Of a stretch of DNA of 64,000 nucleotides, positions 7,522 through 15,494 are shown piece by piece. Under the pieces are notes generated by a model. It had not been told where the DNA came from, ran no database searches, and saw only the letters and a list, made by a program, of their open reading frames with translations. The translations under genes and the position numbers were made by a program. Each line of letters begins with the position of its first letter. Positions within the stretch are counted from its first letter, which is position 1. Source of the DNA: CAYYYJ01 sp964631205 (GTDB lineage Archaea; Aenigmatarchaeota; Aenigmatarchaeia; QMZP01; JACQNV01). The stretch spans positions 128,738 to 192,737 of the forward strand of contig CAZVWU010000001.1 of the NCBI GenBank assembly GCA_964631205.1. Direction: 5' to 3'.

Positions 7522-8493
7522 ATGGAAACCCAAATGACATCCTCTGATGTGCAGAAGAACCTGATAGAGTCAGCCTTGTTTATGGCGACAAAACCATTAA
7601 GCCTCGAGGAGCTGATGAGGATAAGCGGAATAGGGTCTCTTGGATACCTGAAAGAAACAGTCAAAAGCCTGCAAAAAGACTATTCAGAAAAAGGGCTGGA
7701 AATAATACAAACCCCAGAAGGCTGGCAGATGAAAGTCAAAAAGGAATACCTCCCGAATGTAGCAAGCCTCACCCAGCACGCAGACCTCTCAGATGGCTGC
7801 AAAAAAACTTTGGCCCTTGTGTTATACCATGAGCCGCTAAAACAGTCTGAGCTTGTAAAAACACAGGGAACCAAAGCCTATGTATATGTAAAGGAGCTGG
7901 AAAAGCGCGGCCTTTTGAAGGCTGAAAGAAAGGGCCACACAAAATTATTGAAAATTGCATCCGAGTTTGAAAACTATTTTGGAGACACCAAAGAGGAAAT
8001 AAAAAAGAGGCTTGTAGAAGCAATGGAAAATTTTGATATTGCAGATTCAAAGCCTGAACCGGAAAACGAAAATCAAAAAACCCTGGAAGAATATGCGGAT
8101 ACACAAGTAGATATACCATTTTCCTTTCTAGATAAACAGGCCACCTTTTTGAAAAATAAAAATAATAAAAATGAAAAGCAGGAAATTACAGAAGACGATG
8201 AAGCCCTGCCATTTTCTTTTCTAAAGAAAAACATACACTACAAAAAAGAAACCAAAAAACAAGAAGCAATGACTACAGAAGACGATGAAGCTCTGGAAGA
8301 GCCTCAGAAATCAAAAAACCTCAAGCCTATAAAAAGGGAAAAGCCTGTAAAAATAAAAATAAAATACCCCAAAGAAGACAAAAAAATCAAAACAGAAGAA
8401 AAACCTGCGGAAACCAAGCCAATAAATAAAGTGGCTGCAAAGCAGGACCTTTCTGGAATAAAGGAATTGACTGTAGACGATTTGAAAAAGTAG
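7522..8493 (+). CDS. scpB: ScpB, segregation and condensation protein B
   Basis: Partner of ScpA. Residues 1-155 are the two winged-helix domains of ScpB (IESALFMATKPLSLEEL, then ALVLYHEPLKQSELVKTQG and YVYVKELEKRGLLKAERKG). Residues 155-323 form a long Lys/Glu-rich low-complexity tail, unusual for the family, with two similar blocks (DDEALPFSFLKK near 230, TTEDDEALEEP near 250, and an earlier IPFSFLDKQ). The repeated PFSFL motif could be a short binding peptide for a partner. Confidence 0.9.
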   Translation: METQMTSSDVQKNLIESALFMATKPLSLEELMRISGIGSLGYLKETVKSLQKDYSEKGLEIIQTPEGWQMKVKKEYLPNVASLTQHADLSDGCKKTLALVLYHEPLKQSELVKTQGTKAYVYVKELEKRGLLKAERKGHTKLLKIASEFENYFGDTKEEIKKRLVEAMENFDIADSKPEPENENQKTLEEYADTQVDIPFSFLDKQATFLKNKNNKNEKQEITEDDEALPFSFLKKNIHYKKETKKQEAMTTEDDEALEEPQKSKNLKPIKREKPVKIKIKYPKEDKKIKTEEKPAETKPINKVAAKQDLSGIKELTVDDLKK

Positions 8494-8820
8494 CTAGTCC
8501 CAGAAATCTATTTCTCCTGTAGCAAACACTTTTAATCGTTCTCTTACATCTCCCCTTTCTTCTAAACGCACTGGAAGAACATCAAGATCATTATAAGTAA
8601 AAGGATGCATCCCTTTTCCATATTGGCCACTTATTACAAAACCAGGAACAGTAACAGAAACCCTTCCATTTCTAATTTGCTGCTGAAAAATCAATTCTCT
8701 CCCACCATATCCAATTATTTTATAAGGATAAGCAGTAATTTCTTGATTCCCGTCCCTGATAGTCCATCCATCTTCCGGCATATAAGTATATTCTGTGACT
8801 CTCCTTCCTTGATTTCCCAT
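8494..8820 (-). CDS. Hypothetical protein, 108 aa
   Basis: A soluble, strand-rich protein without membrane segments (TEYTYMPEDGWTIRDGNQE, then VSVTVPGFVISGQYGKG). No known motif. It is convergent with scpB, the stop codons being adjacent, and divergent from rqcH. A small beta-barrel or sandwich is plausible from the alternating hydrophobic pattern. Function unknown. Confidence 0.55.
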   Translation of the reverse strand: MGNQGRRVTEYTYMPEDGWTIRDGNQEITAYPYKIIGYGGRELIFQQQIRNGRVSVTVPGFVISGQYGKGMHPFTYNDLDVLPVRLEERGDVRERLKVFATGEIDFWD

Positions 8821-8897
8821 AGCGAGTAATTTATGCCCAAAGCTTTAAATACCTTCATGGGCTATTAAGCCTCATAAGCACTAATTCTAAAATAACA

Positions 8898-10844
8898 ATG
8901 GTTATGCCAAAAGAAGAGATAGCGTCCTTAGAGATGCATTTTCTTGTTAAAGAGCTGGAAAGAAACCTCGCCGGCGGAATAATCAAAAAAATCTACCAAT
9001 ATGGCTCAAAAGAAAACTACCAGTTCCTTTTTGAAATATATAAAAACAAGGAAAACCTCTGGCTTTATTTTGATTCCTCAACTATTTTCCTCACAGAATA
9101 TAAGAAAGCATCCCCTTTAGAGCCGCCGAGCTTCTGCATGTTTCTGAGAAAACATCTGATGGGCTCCAAGATCAGGCGGGTCTCGCAATATAGATTCGAC
9201 AGAATAATTGAAATAGAAACAGAAAGCAACTTCCTAATACTCGAATTGTTTTCGCGGGGAAATGTGATCCTCACGGATTCATCCAGAAAAATAATAATGC
9301 CTCTGGAAATGCAAAGGTGGAAGGACAGGGAAATAAAGCCCAGAATTTACTATAAATACCCGCCTTCTGGAATAAATCCATTTGGAATCGACCTTGATAC
9401 ATTCAGGAAAATAATCTCAAAGGAAGAAAAAACAATCTCCTCTGTTTTCGCAGTAGGGTTTGGGTTCGGGAAAGAATACGCAGCCGAAATCTGCCATTCA
9501 GCAAAAATAGACCCTGCAAAGCTCTCAAAAGACCTTACACTTGAGCAGATTATCAGCATCTATGGTATTCTTGAAAATCTTGATAAAATCCAGGTAAAGC
9601 CAACCATCTATACAGATTTTGTCTCAGTTTTCCCAATGGAGACATTTGCAAACAGAAAGCCTGTAAAAGAAAACATAGAGACAATTTCAAAAGCCTTTGA
9701 TGAATATTTTTCGCCAAAAACACTAAAGGCCCAGGGAGAAAAGCCAGCCAAAAATCCTGAACAGCAGGAAAAGAAAATGGAGCACATACTGAAAACCCAG
9801 AAAGAGGCTCAGGAGAAGCTCTCAAAAAAGCTTGATGACTCAAAATCAAATGCAGATCTCATATATCTCAACTACACCCTCGTAGAATCCATACTCTCCA
9901 CAATAAACAAGCTTCTGAAACTCGGCAAAAAATGGCCTGAAATCAAGCAGCTAATAGAAGCTGAAGACACTCCTGAAGCAAATGCAATCAACGAAATAAA
10001 AGAGCATGGAGGAACCATAATTATCAGCCTGTCAGGCAAAAAATTTGAATTAGACATAAATAAATCAGTCCAAGAAAATGCTGAGATGTATTTTGTTGAC
10101 GCCAAAAAAACAAAAAGCAAGCTTGAGGGCGTCAAATCTGCAATTGAAAAAGGCATAGCTAAAGCAGAAACTATCCAGCCAGCAGACAGAGAAACGCCTG
10201 AAGTGAAGCAGAGAAAGAAGTGGTATGAAAAATTCAAGTGGTTCTTATCCTCCAGCAGCATGCTTGTGATTGCCGGAAGGGATGCTACCCAAAACGAAAA
10301 CATAGTAAAAAAGCACACAGAACCAAACGATTTCCTTTTCCATGCTGACATACATGGCGCAGCATTTGTTTTAGTGAAATCAGATGGCAAAAAAATAGAC
10401 GAAGTGACAATGAAGGAAGCTTCTGAATTTTCAGCCGCCTGCTCAAAAGCATGGATAAGGGGGATTGGAAATGTGGATGTCTATGCCTTCAGGCCAGAGC
10501 AGGCAACAAAACCTTCCGGCTCCCTCCCAAAAGGCTCTTTTGTAATCCAAGGCCAAAGAATCTGGTTCAGGGACATGCCATTGAAACTTTCTGTTGGCAT
10601 CCAAATAATCAGGGACAAAAACCTGGCAAAAGTAATTTCAGGCCCTGTGATGGCTGTCCGAAAGCATTCAAATTATTTCCTCACAATCCAGCCCGGCCAT
10701 AAAGACTCGCTGGAACTCTCAAGAGAAATCAAAAATAAAATTCTTTTGAAATCCGTCCCTGAAGACCGATATTTTATAGAAAAAATCCCAATAGGGGAAA
10801 TCCAGATCCATATTCCCTCCGGAAAGGGCGAAATAGTGGAATAG
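8898..10844 (+). CDS. rqcH: RqcH/Rqc2-type ribosome quality control protein (NFACT)
   Basis: The 648 aa have NFACT architecture: an N-terminal NFACT-N domain (LEMHFLVKELERNLAGGIIKKIYQYG, read here in pieces), HhH and coiled-coil regions (residues about 280-360), and a C-terminal NFACT-R domain (FLFHADIHGAAFVLVKSDG). Family members bind the large ribosomal subunit with a stalled peptidyl-tRNA and add C-terminal tails. The start may be the second Met (8904). An isolated transcription unit with a hairpin right after the stop codon. Confidence 0.9.
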   Translation: MVMPKEEIASLEMHFLVKELERNLAGGIIKKIYQYGSKENYQFLFEIYKNKENLWLYFDSSTIFLTEYKKASPLEPPSFCMFLRKHLMGSKIRRVSQYRFDRIIEIETESNFLILELFSRGNVILTDSSRKIIMPLEMQRWKDREIKPRIYYKYPPSGINPFGIDLDTFRKIISKEEKTISSVFAVGFGFGKEYAAEICHSAKIDPAKLSKDLTLEQIISIYGILENLDKIQVKPTIYTDFVSVFPMETFANRKPVKENIETISKAFDEYFSPKTLKAQGEKPAKNPEQQEKKMEHILKTQKEAQEKLSKKLDDSKSNADLIYLNYTLVESILSTINKLLKLGKKWPEIKQLIEAEDTPEANAINEIKEHGGTIIISLSGKKFELDINKSVQENAEMYFVDAKKTKSKLEGVKSAIEKGIAKAETIQPADRETPEVKQRKKWYEKFKWFLSSSSMLVIAGRDATQNENIVKKHTEPNDFLFHADIHGAAFVLVKSDGKKIDEVTMKEASEFSAACSKAWIRGIGNVDVYAFRPEQATKPSGSLPKGSFVIQGQRIWFRDMPLKLSVGIQIIRDKNLAKVISGPVMAVRKHSNYFLTIQPGHKDSLELSREIKNKILLKSVPEDRYFIEKIPIGEIQIHIPSGKGEIVE

Positions 10845-10885
10845 CACTTTTTCTTTTCTGTTCATTCTATCGAAAAGAAACCTAC
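10845..10885 (+). repeat. Dispersed TTTCTTT/AAAGAAA hairpin, copy 2
   Basis: Directly after the rqcH stop codon: GCACTTTTTCTTTTC, a loop of about 12 nt, then GAAAAGAAACC. The stem TTTCTTTTC/GAAAAGAAA is 9 bp. The first 14 bases match the copy after rpl37e at 63750. Position after stop codons and the U-rich arm suggest a transcript 3'-end element. Confidence 0.55.
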
Positions 10886-10953
10886 CGTTATGATTGTATC
10901 TGTTCCAGCCCCTTCCAAATGTTTAAATAACTTCCTATAGATAGTTCTCCATT

Positions 10954-11535
10954 ATGGTAAAAAAAGAAGTAGGGGAGATGGTACGTACTTATATTTATTC
11001 ATGGCTAGATAAAAGAGGTAAAAAAGACTTGCTGGAGATGACAAGTACTGGGGTAACGGAATTGGAGAGAAGAGTTTCTGCTGCAGCCTTGCAAAGTTCT
11101 GCAGATTCGAACCTATATGAAAGTGGATTGGAACAGATTGTAGGTAGCATATCATTAGCTTATTGTTATTTTAGGGCCGCACAAAATATAGTAGCACATC
11201 CAGAAGTTGGTAAAACTTATCCTTTTTTCAGGCCATTTAAAAGAGCCCGAGCAAGAGAGGATACTAAAAGAGCTGCATATGTCTTGAATAATCTTCCAGA
11301 TGCTGGTCTCAAGGAGGTATATTTAAGGACTAGGTCGGCTCTCCAAGACGATGTAGAGAATGGAGTTTTACTTTTTGCCAGAGGGTTGAAAAACGGTATA
11401 ACAGATGATCAGTGCTCTGAAGCAGATCGTGTGAGCTTGCGTGCTGTACTTAGATGCATAGAAATAGGTGATATTACTGATACTATGAGAGAGGAGTTTG
11501 ATGCCATATCTTATTTTCTAGAAACTTATAAGTAG
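10954..11535 (+). CDS. Hypothetical helical protein, 193 aa
   Basis: Almost entirely helical by its sequence pattern, with no signal peptide or membrane segment. It has a patch ARAREDTKRAAYVLNN in the middle and an acidic C-terminus. A single motif ALQSSADSNLYESGLEQI is not known to me. A TATA-like TTTAAATAA lies 33 bp upstream. No neighbour suggests a role: it sits between rqcH and the convergent Nudix gene. Confidence 0.55.
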   Translation: MVKKEVGEMVRTYIYSWLDKRGKKDLLEMTSTGVTELERRVSAAALQSSADSNLYESGLEQIVGSISLAYCYFRAAQNIVAHPEVGKTYPFFRPFKRARAREDTKRAAYVLNNLPDAGLKEVYLRTRSALQDDVENGVLLFARGLKNGITDDQCSEADRVSLRAVLRCIEIGDITDTMREEFDAISYFLETYK

Positions 11536-11562
11536 TTTTTAGTATCCAATTGGCTCCAGAAA

Positions 11563-12003
11563 CTATTTTGCTAAAAAGCTGTCCAATTTCCCGGTTAAAA
11601 ACTCATGCGCCTTCTTTAAAACATTTTTTGTGTTTTGAAAATCTATTTTTTCCATCGCGTCTTTATAAGAAAGCCACTCAAATCCTATGTGCTCCCATGA
11701 GAGCCTGACAACAGAATTTTTTGTTTCCCCTAGAAAATAAATAACCTCCTTGTTTATTGGCTTCCCCTGCCTCTTGTAAAAATATTTTATTTTCTCCTTG
11801 AACCCTGGAAACAGAATTATGTCCTTAAGGCCGGTTTCTTCCTCGGCCTCCCTTAAAGTTGTCTGCTCTTCAGTCTCGCCCCTCTCAACATTCCCCTTTG
11901 GGAAATCCAGATGCCCTGATGTGCTCTTGAGGACCAGATATAATAATTCCCCGTTTTCCGCCTTCCTAAACACAACAACGCCTGCAGATTTTTCAAAAGC
12001 CAT
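11563..12003 (-). CDS. Nudix hydrolase, Ap4A-hydrolase-like
   Basis: A 146-aa enzyme that cleaves a nucleoside diphosphate linked to another moiety. The Nudix box is complete (GNVERGETEEQTTLREAEEE, then TGL), with the REAEEE helix that binds magnesium. The start AGVVVFRKAENGELLYLVLK and the phrase GHLDFPKGNVE resemble diadenosine tetraphosphate hydrolases. It is the last gene of a five-gene minus-strand operon beginning with aIF5B, 2 bp after the preceding orphan. Confidence 0.88.
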   Translation of the reverse strand: MAFEKSAGVVVFRKAENGELLYLVLKSTSGHLDFPKGNVERGETEEQTTLREAEEETGLKDIILFPGFKEKIKYFYKRQGKPINKEVIYFLGETKNSVVRLSWEHIGFEWLSYKDAMEKIDFQNTKNVLKKAHEFLTGKLDSFLAK

Positions 12004-12005
12004 AA

Positions 12006-12380
12006 CTATTTTTCGAATACTTTGAAAACTTCCTCATCTTCGCCAGAATAGTAAAAAGAGAATGAATGAACTCTGTAGTCAGCAGAATCTCTTTTAAGAA
12101 ATAACAACCTTTCCTTCACTCTTAATGGATTTTCATACATTACTCTCGCAGCAGTACATAGGAGCCTGCAAAGCATCAATCCCTGCCTTTCAGTTAAATC
12201 GGGCATTTTTTCCAGATTCCCGGTGTGCAGGTGAAAGCTGGCATTCTGATCATTATTTGTAATGCTTCCATTAAAATACAGTGAGTAGCTGATATATTTT
12301 TCCCCAAGAGATACTTTTCCAGCATATTCTTTCCCATCCTCCATTTCATAAACAACAACATGCAATCTCCTTTTATCCAT
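12006..12380 (-). CDS. Hypothetical protein, 124 aa
   Basis: A soluble protein beginning MDKRRLHVVVYEMEDGKEYA. The N-terminal 55 residues alternate as beta strands, and a helix (QGLMLCRLLCTAARVMYE) follows. No family recognised. It is tightly placed in the operon between nth (6 bp) and the Nudix gene (2 bp), so it is co-translated with DNA repair and housecleaning enzymes; that is the only hint of a role. Confidence 0.6.
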   Translation of the reverse strand: MDKRRLHVVVYEMEDGKEYAGKVSLGEKYISYSLYFNGSITNNDQNASFHLHTGNLEKMPDLTERQGLMLCRLLCTAARVMYENPLRVKERLLFLKRDSADYRVHSFSFYYSGEDEEVFKVFEK

Positions 12381-12386
12381 AATTGT

Positions 12387-13019
12387 CTAAACTCCAACCT
12401 TCGGGCAAATCTTATTCAAAACACATTCATCGCAAAGTGGCTTCCTTGCCTTGCAGATTTCCCGCCCATGGTAAATCATAAGCAAAGAATATTGATCCCA
12501 ATACCTTTTTGGGACAATACGCAATAAATCCTTTTCTATCCTTTTGGGATCCTTGTGCCTGGTGAGCCCCAGCCTGTAATTAAGCCTTATGTTATGCGTG
12601 TCAATTGTTATGCCCTCTAATTTTCCAAAGCATGTAGCCAAGACAACTGTTGCGATCTTCCTCCCTATTCCTGGAAGCTCTATAAGATCCTTATATTCAT
12701 AAGGAACTTCCCCATGATGTTTTTCAACAATAATTTCACAGGCCTTTTTTATATTCCTCGCTTTCCCTTTGTAAAGTCCAAGTGTTTTTATGTAATTTTC
12801 TATTTCTTCTAGAGGAGCGTCTGCAAAATCCTTTGGGGTTTTAAACCTTTCAAACAGTTTTGGCGTAACCTTATTCACAGCCGCATCCGAACACTGCGCA
12901 GACAGCATTGCAGAAACCATCATCTCGAAATTGTTTTTAAAATCCAGGCTGCATCTGACATCCGGATATTGTCTTTTCAACAGCCTGATTATTTTCAATA
13001 CCCTTTCTTCTTTATCCAT
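12387..13019 (-). CDS. nth: Endonuclease III-like DNA glycosylase/AP lyase, paralogue 1
   Basis: Removes oxidised pyrimidines from DNA and cleaves the abasic site. The 210 aa hold the helix-hairpin-helix with catalytic Lys (LPGIGRKIATVV), the catalytic Asp (ITIDTHNIRL), and the C-terminal 4Fe-4S cluster with spacing C-x6-C-x2-C-x5-C (CKARKPLCDECVLNKIC). It lies 3 bp after a second nth-like gene. Both paralogues keep all catalytic and cluster residues, so division of labour by lesion is likely. Confidence 0.92.
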   Translation of the reverse strand: MDKEERVLKIIRLLKRQYPDVRCSLDFKNNFEMMVSAMLSAQCSDAAVNKVTPKLFERFKTPKDFADAPLEEIENYIKTLGLYKGKARNIKKACEIIVEKHHGEVPYEYKDLIELPGIGRKIATVVLATCFGKLEGITIDTHNIRLNYRLGLTRHKDPKRIEKDLLRIVPKRYWDQYSLLMIYHGREICKARKPLCDECVLNKICPKVGV

Positions 13020-13022
13020 AAA

Positions 13023-13658
13023 TTAAATATTCTTATTAACACCAACTCTAGGGCAAAGATTATTCAAAATACATTTACTGCATGTGGGAATCGGAGCCCT
13101 GCAGACAGCACGCCCATGAGCCTTTAGGAGGTGGGGCAGATCTTTCCAATATTTTTTATTAACAGACTTCATCAAATCCTGTTCAATCTTTTCTGGGTTT
13201 GTATTTTTTGTCCAGCCAAGCCTGTAAGAAACCCTGATTACATGCGTATCAACCACAACTCCTTCAACAACATTAAAAGCATTTTGTAAAATAGCATTGG
13301 CAGTCTTCCTTCCGATTCCGGGCAGATTAACCAAATTCCCCATTTTATCTGGAACCTTTCCATTGTATTTTTCAGCTAAAATCTTGCAGGCACTTATTAT
13401 ATTTTTTGCCTTATTCCCTGCAAAACTTATCCTTTTGATATCTTTAATCAATTCATCCAAATCAGCCTCTGAATAATCCTTTGCAGTTTTGTATTTTTTA
13501 AATAAAATTGGTGTAGCTGAGTTCACAACTTCATCCCTTACTTGGGCTGATAAAATCGCAGCCACGAAAAGTTCGAGCGGATTAGAGAAATTTAAGTAGT
13601 ATTTTGCGTTCGGATATTCTTTTTTCAATAAACGTATTATCTTTTCACTATCAATCAT
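13023..13658 (-). CDS. Endonuclease III-like DNA glycosylase/AP lyase, paralogue 2
   Basis: A 211-aa second copy of the Nth family. It has the helix-hairpin-helix LPGIGRKTANAIL with the catalytic Lys, VVVDTHVIRVSYRLG with the catalytic Asp, and an intact iron-sulfur set (CRAPIPTCSKCILNNLC). The start at Met 13658 is chosen because the longer reading from 13703 would run back into the aIF5B gene. Compared with its downstream neighbour it differs around the lesion-binding region (SFAGNKAKNI), so its substrate may differ. Confidence 0.9.
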   Translation of the reverse strand: MIDSEKIIRLLKKEYPNAKYYLNFSNPLELFVAAILSAQVRDEVVNSATPILFKKYKTAKDYSEADLDELIKDIKRISFAGNKAKNIISACKILAEKYNGKVPDKMGNLVNLPGIGRKTANAILQNAFNVVEGVVVDTHVIRVSYRLGWTKNTNPEKIEQDLMKSVNKKYWKDLPHLLKAHGRAVCRAPIPTCSKCILNNLCPRVGVNKNI

Positions 13659-13665
13659 AAAACTA

Positions 13666-15381
13666 TTATTTGTTTCTAATCTCTTCCAACAAAGCCTTCT
13701 CATCTTCCCTCAGTTTATGCCTTATTTTTTCCAGAACCTTAATATCCTGAGACATTAACTTGGTCTCTAAAATATCCCCTTCAAGAATATCCTTGCCCAT
13801 CACAATATCGTCCATAGATAACGCAACCCTGTCGCCTGAGACAGCTTCGTCCACAGGAGATCCTGATTTCTGGACTTCTTTGATCTCCCCCACAACTTTT
13901 CCTTTTTTGGATAATTTATAATGATTTCTCAGGACACCTGCAGTTATTTCCACCCCAAATACAGCAGGCTTTGACTGCCTGAAAACGCAGCCAGGCAAAA
14001 CCCTTAATCTGGCCGGCCTTGTCACAGTATTCAGCATTTCCTCTTCTTTCCTCGTTTTCTCCCCTTTCTCCCATTCCTGGTATTGTTCAATCAGCCTGTA
14101 AATAACATCAGACGAAAATATCTTGACTTTGGATGTCACAGAATTTTTCGCCTCTTCCTGTATTTGCGAATTGAATGCAAAAATTAGCGGCTCTTTCAAC
14201 GTCTTGATTTCAAAAACATCCTGTTTTGTTACAGCTCCGACTTCTGCTTTTCTTATAGGTATCCCAGCTTCCTGAAAAATCTTTATCATAGCCTCAAGGC
14301 TTCCAAGTGTGTCAGCTTTTAACATAACTCCGTCTTTTTCCGTCTCTATCTCAACATCCTCAACTTCTTCCCTCACCTCTTCCTTTGCGTTTTCAATATC
14401 TTTCTCGTCTTTCACAACTCTTATAGGCGATCCAGCTATCGCTTCCTCCAAGCCGGGAGCAGATATCCTTACACCAGAAGCAGCTGTAACAGAATCCAGA
14501 TGCAAAAATTTCCTTTCTGCCCTGATGTCTTTTAGAGGTTCTGGTTTAAGCAAAGCCTTTATCTTTGTGACAACAATCTTTTTTCCCCCAATAACCAGCC
14601 AGTCGGATTTTTGGACTTCGCCATCATACAAAATCACATCTATAACAGCTCCCAAGCCTTTTTGTTCTTTTACTTCTAATATAGTTCCTTTACCCTCATC
14701 TTTTGTGAATTCAATCCTTTTCTGTAAATATTTCTGCGCCAATCCAGCCAGCACAACCAGCAGGTCAGGCACGCCCTCGCCGGTCTTGCCTGAAACAGGC
14801 ACTATGCTAACCTGTTTTCCAAAATCAGAGACCCTGTCATATCTTTCTGAATCAAATCCCTGAGCTCCCAGCTGGCCAATTAATTTGTAAATTTTATTTT
14901 CGACCTCTTCCATTGTTCTTTTAGGCTGGTCTCCAAAAGTTTTTAAAAAGCCCTGATCCTCATGCGGCATCCAGCTCAGAGTCCTGTCAATTTTTGTCGC
15001 AGCCACAACAAAAGGCGTCTTGAATTCCTTCAAAAATTTTATGCACTCCTCTGTCTGCTGCTGGATCCCCTCGTTCACATCAATAACCAATACTGCAATA
15101 TCAGCTATTGCGCCTCCCCTTTTTCTTAGAGTTACAAACGCAGCATGTCCAGGCGTATCCAGAAAAAGAAGCCCTGGGATAGTAAGATCTATCTTCATCC
15201 TTTTCAGCAAATCTTCATACCTTGTTTTTATTATTTCAATTGGGACTTCAGAGGACCCTATATGCTGCGTTATCCCGCCTGCCTCGCCTGAAGCTACAGA
15301 GCTGCCTCTGATCTTATCCAGCAAGGTCGTCTTGCCATGGTCCACATGCCCCAAAACCGCTATTATCGGCTGCCTGATCAT
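13666..15381 (-). CDS. infB: Translation initiation factor aIF5B
   Basis: GTPase that promotes ribosomal subunit joining and initiator tRNA placement. The 571 aa begin with the G domain: P-loop GHVDHGKTTL, switch II DTPGHAAF, and specificity motif TKID. Domain II beta-barrel, domain III and the C-terminal barrel with the final long helix follow. The archaeal form lacks the bacterial N-terminal extension, as here. It heads a five-gene operon with two DNA glycosylases, and is divergent from an APC permease. Confidence 0.96.
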   Translation of the reverse strand: MIRQPIIAVLGHVDHGKTTLLDKIRGSSVASGEAGGITQHIGSSEVPIEIIKTRYEDLLKRMKIDLTIPGLLFLDTPGHAAFVTLRKRGGAIADIAVLVIDVNEGIQQQTEECIKFLKEFKTPFVVAATKIDRTLSWMPHEDQGFLKTFGDQPKRTMEEVENKIYKLIGQLGAQGFDSERYDRVSDFGKQVSIVPVSGKTGEGVPDLLVVLAGLAQKYLQKRIEFTKDEGKGTILEVKEQKGLGAVIDVILYDGEVQKSDWLVIGGKKIVVTKIKALLKPEPLKDIRAERKFLHLDSVTAASGVRISAPGLEEAIAGSPIRVVKDEKDIENAKEEVREEVEDVEIETEKDGVMLKADTLGSLEAMIKIFQEAGIPIRKAEVGAVTKQDVFEIKTLKEPLIFAFNSQIQEEAKNSVTSKVKIFSSDVIYRLIEQYQEWEKGEKTRKEEEMLNTVTRPARLRVLPGCVFRQSKPAVFGVEITAGVLRNHYKLSKKGKVVGEIKEVQKSGSPVDEAVSGDRVALSMDDIVMGKDILEGDILETKLMSQDIKVLEKIRHKLREDEKALLEEIRNK

Positions 15382-15494
15382 ATCAGTCCCTCCATAGGCT
15401 CATATTTATCTGCCAAATAGGCAAATAGACTTTATTTCTTAAAGGGGTATAAAAGCGCATATAAGAGGGAAATATAATATCTAATAGACCCTTA

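Noticed and set aside
14309..14863. Ser/Thr/Phe-rich plus-strand readings opposite aIF5B, ftsZ and gatE
   Set aside because: They are the antisense shadows of well recognised genes with typical codon-complement composition.
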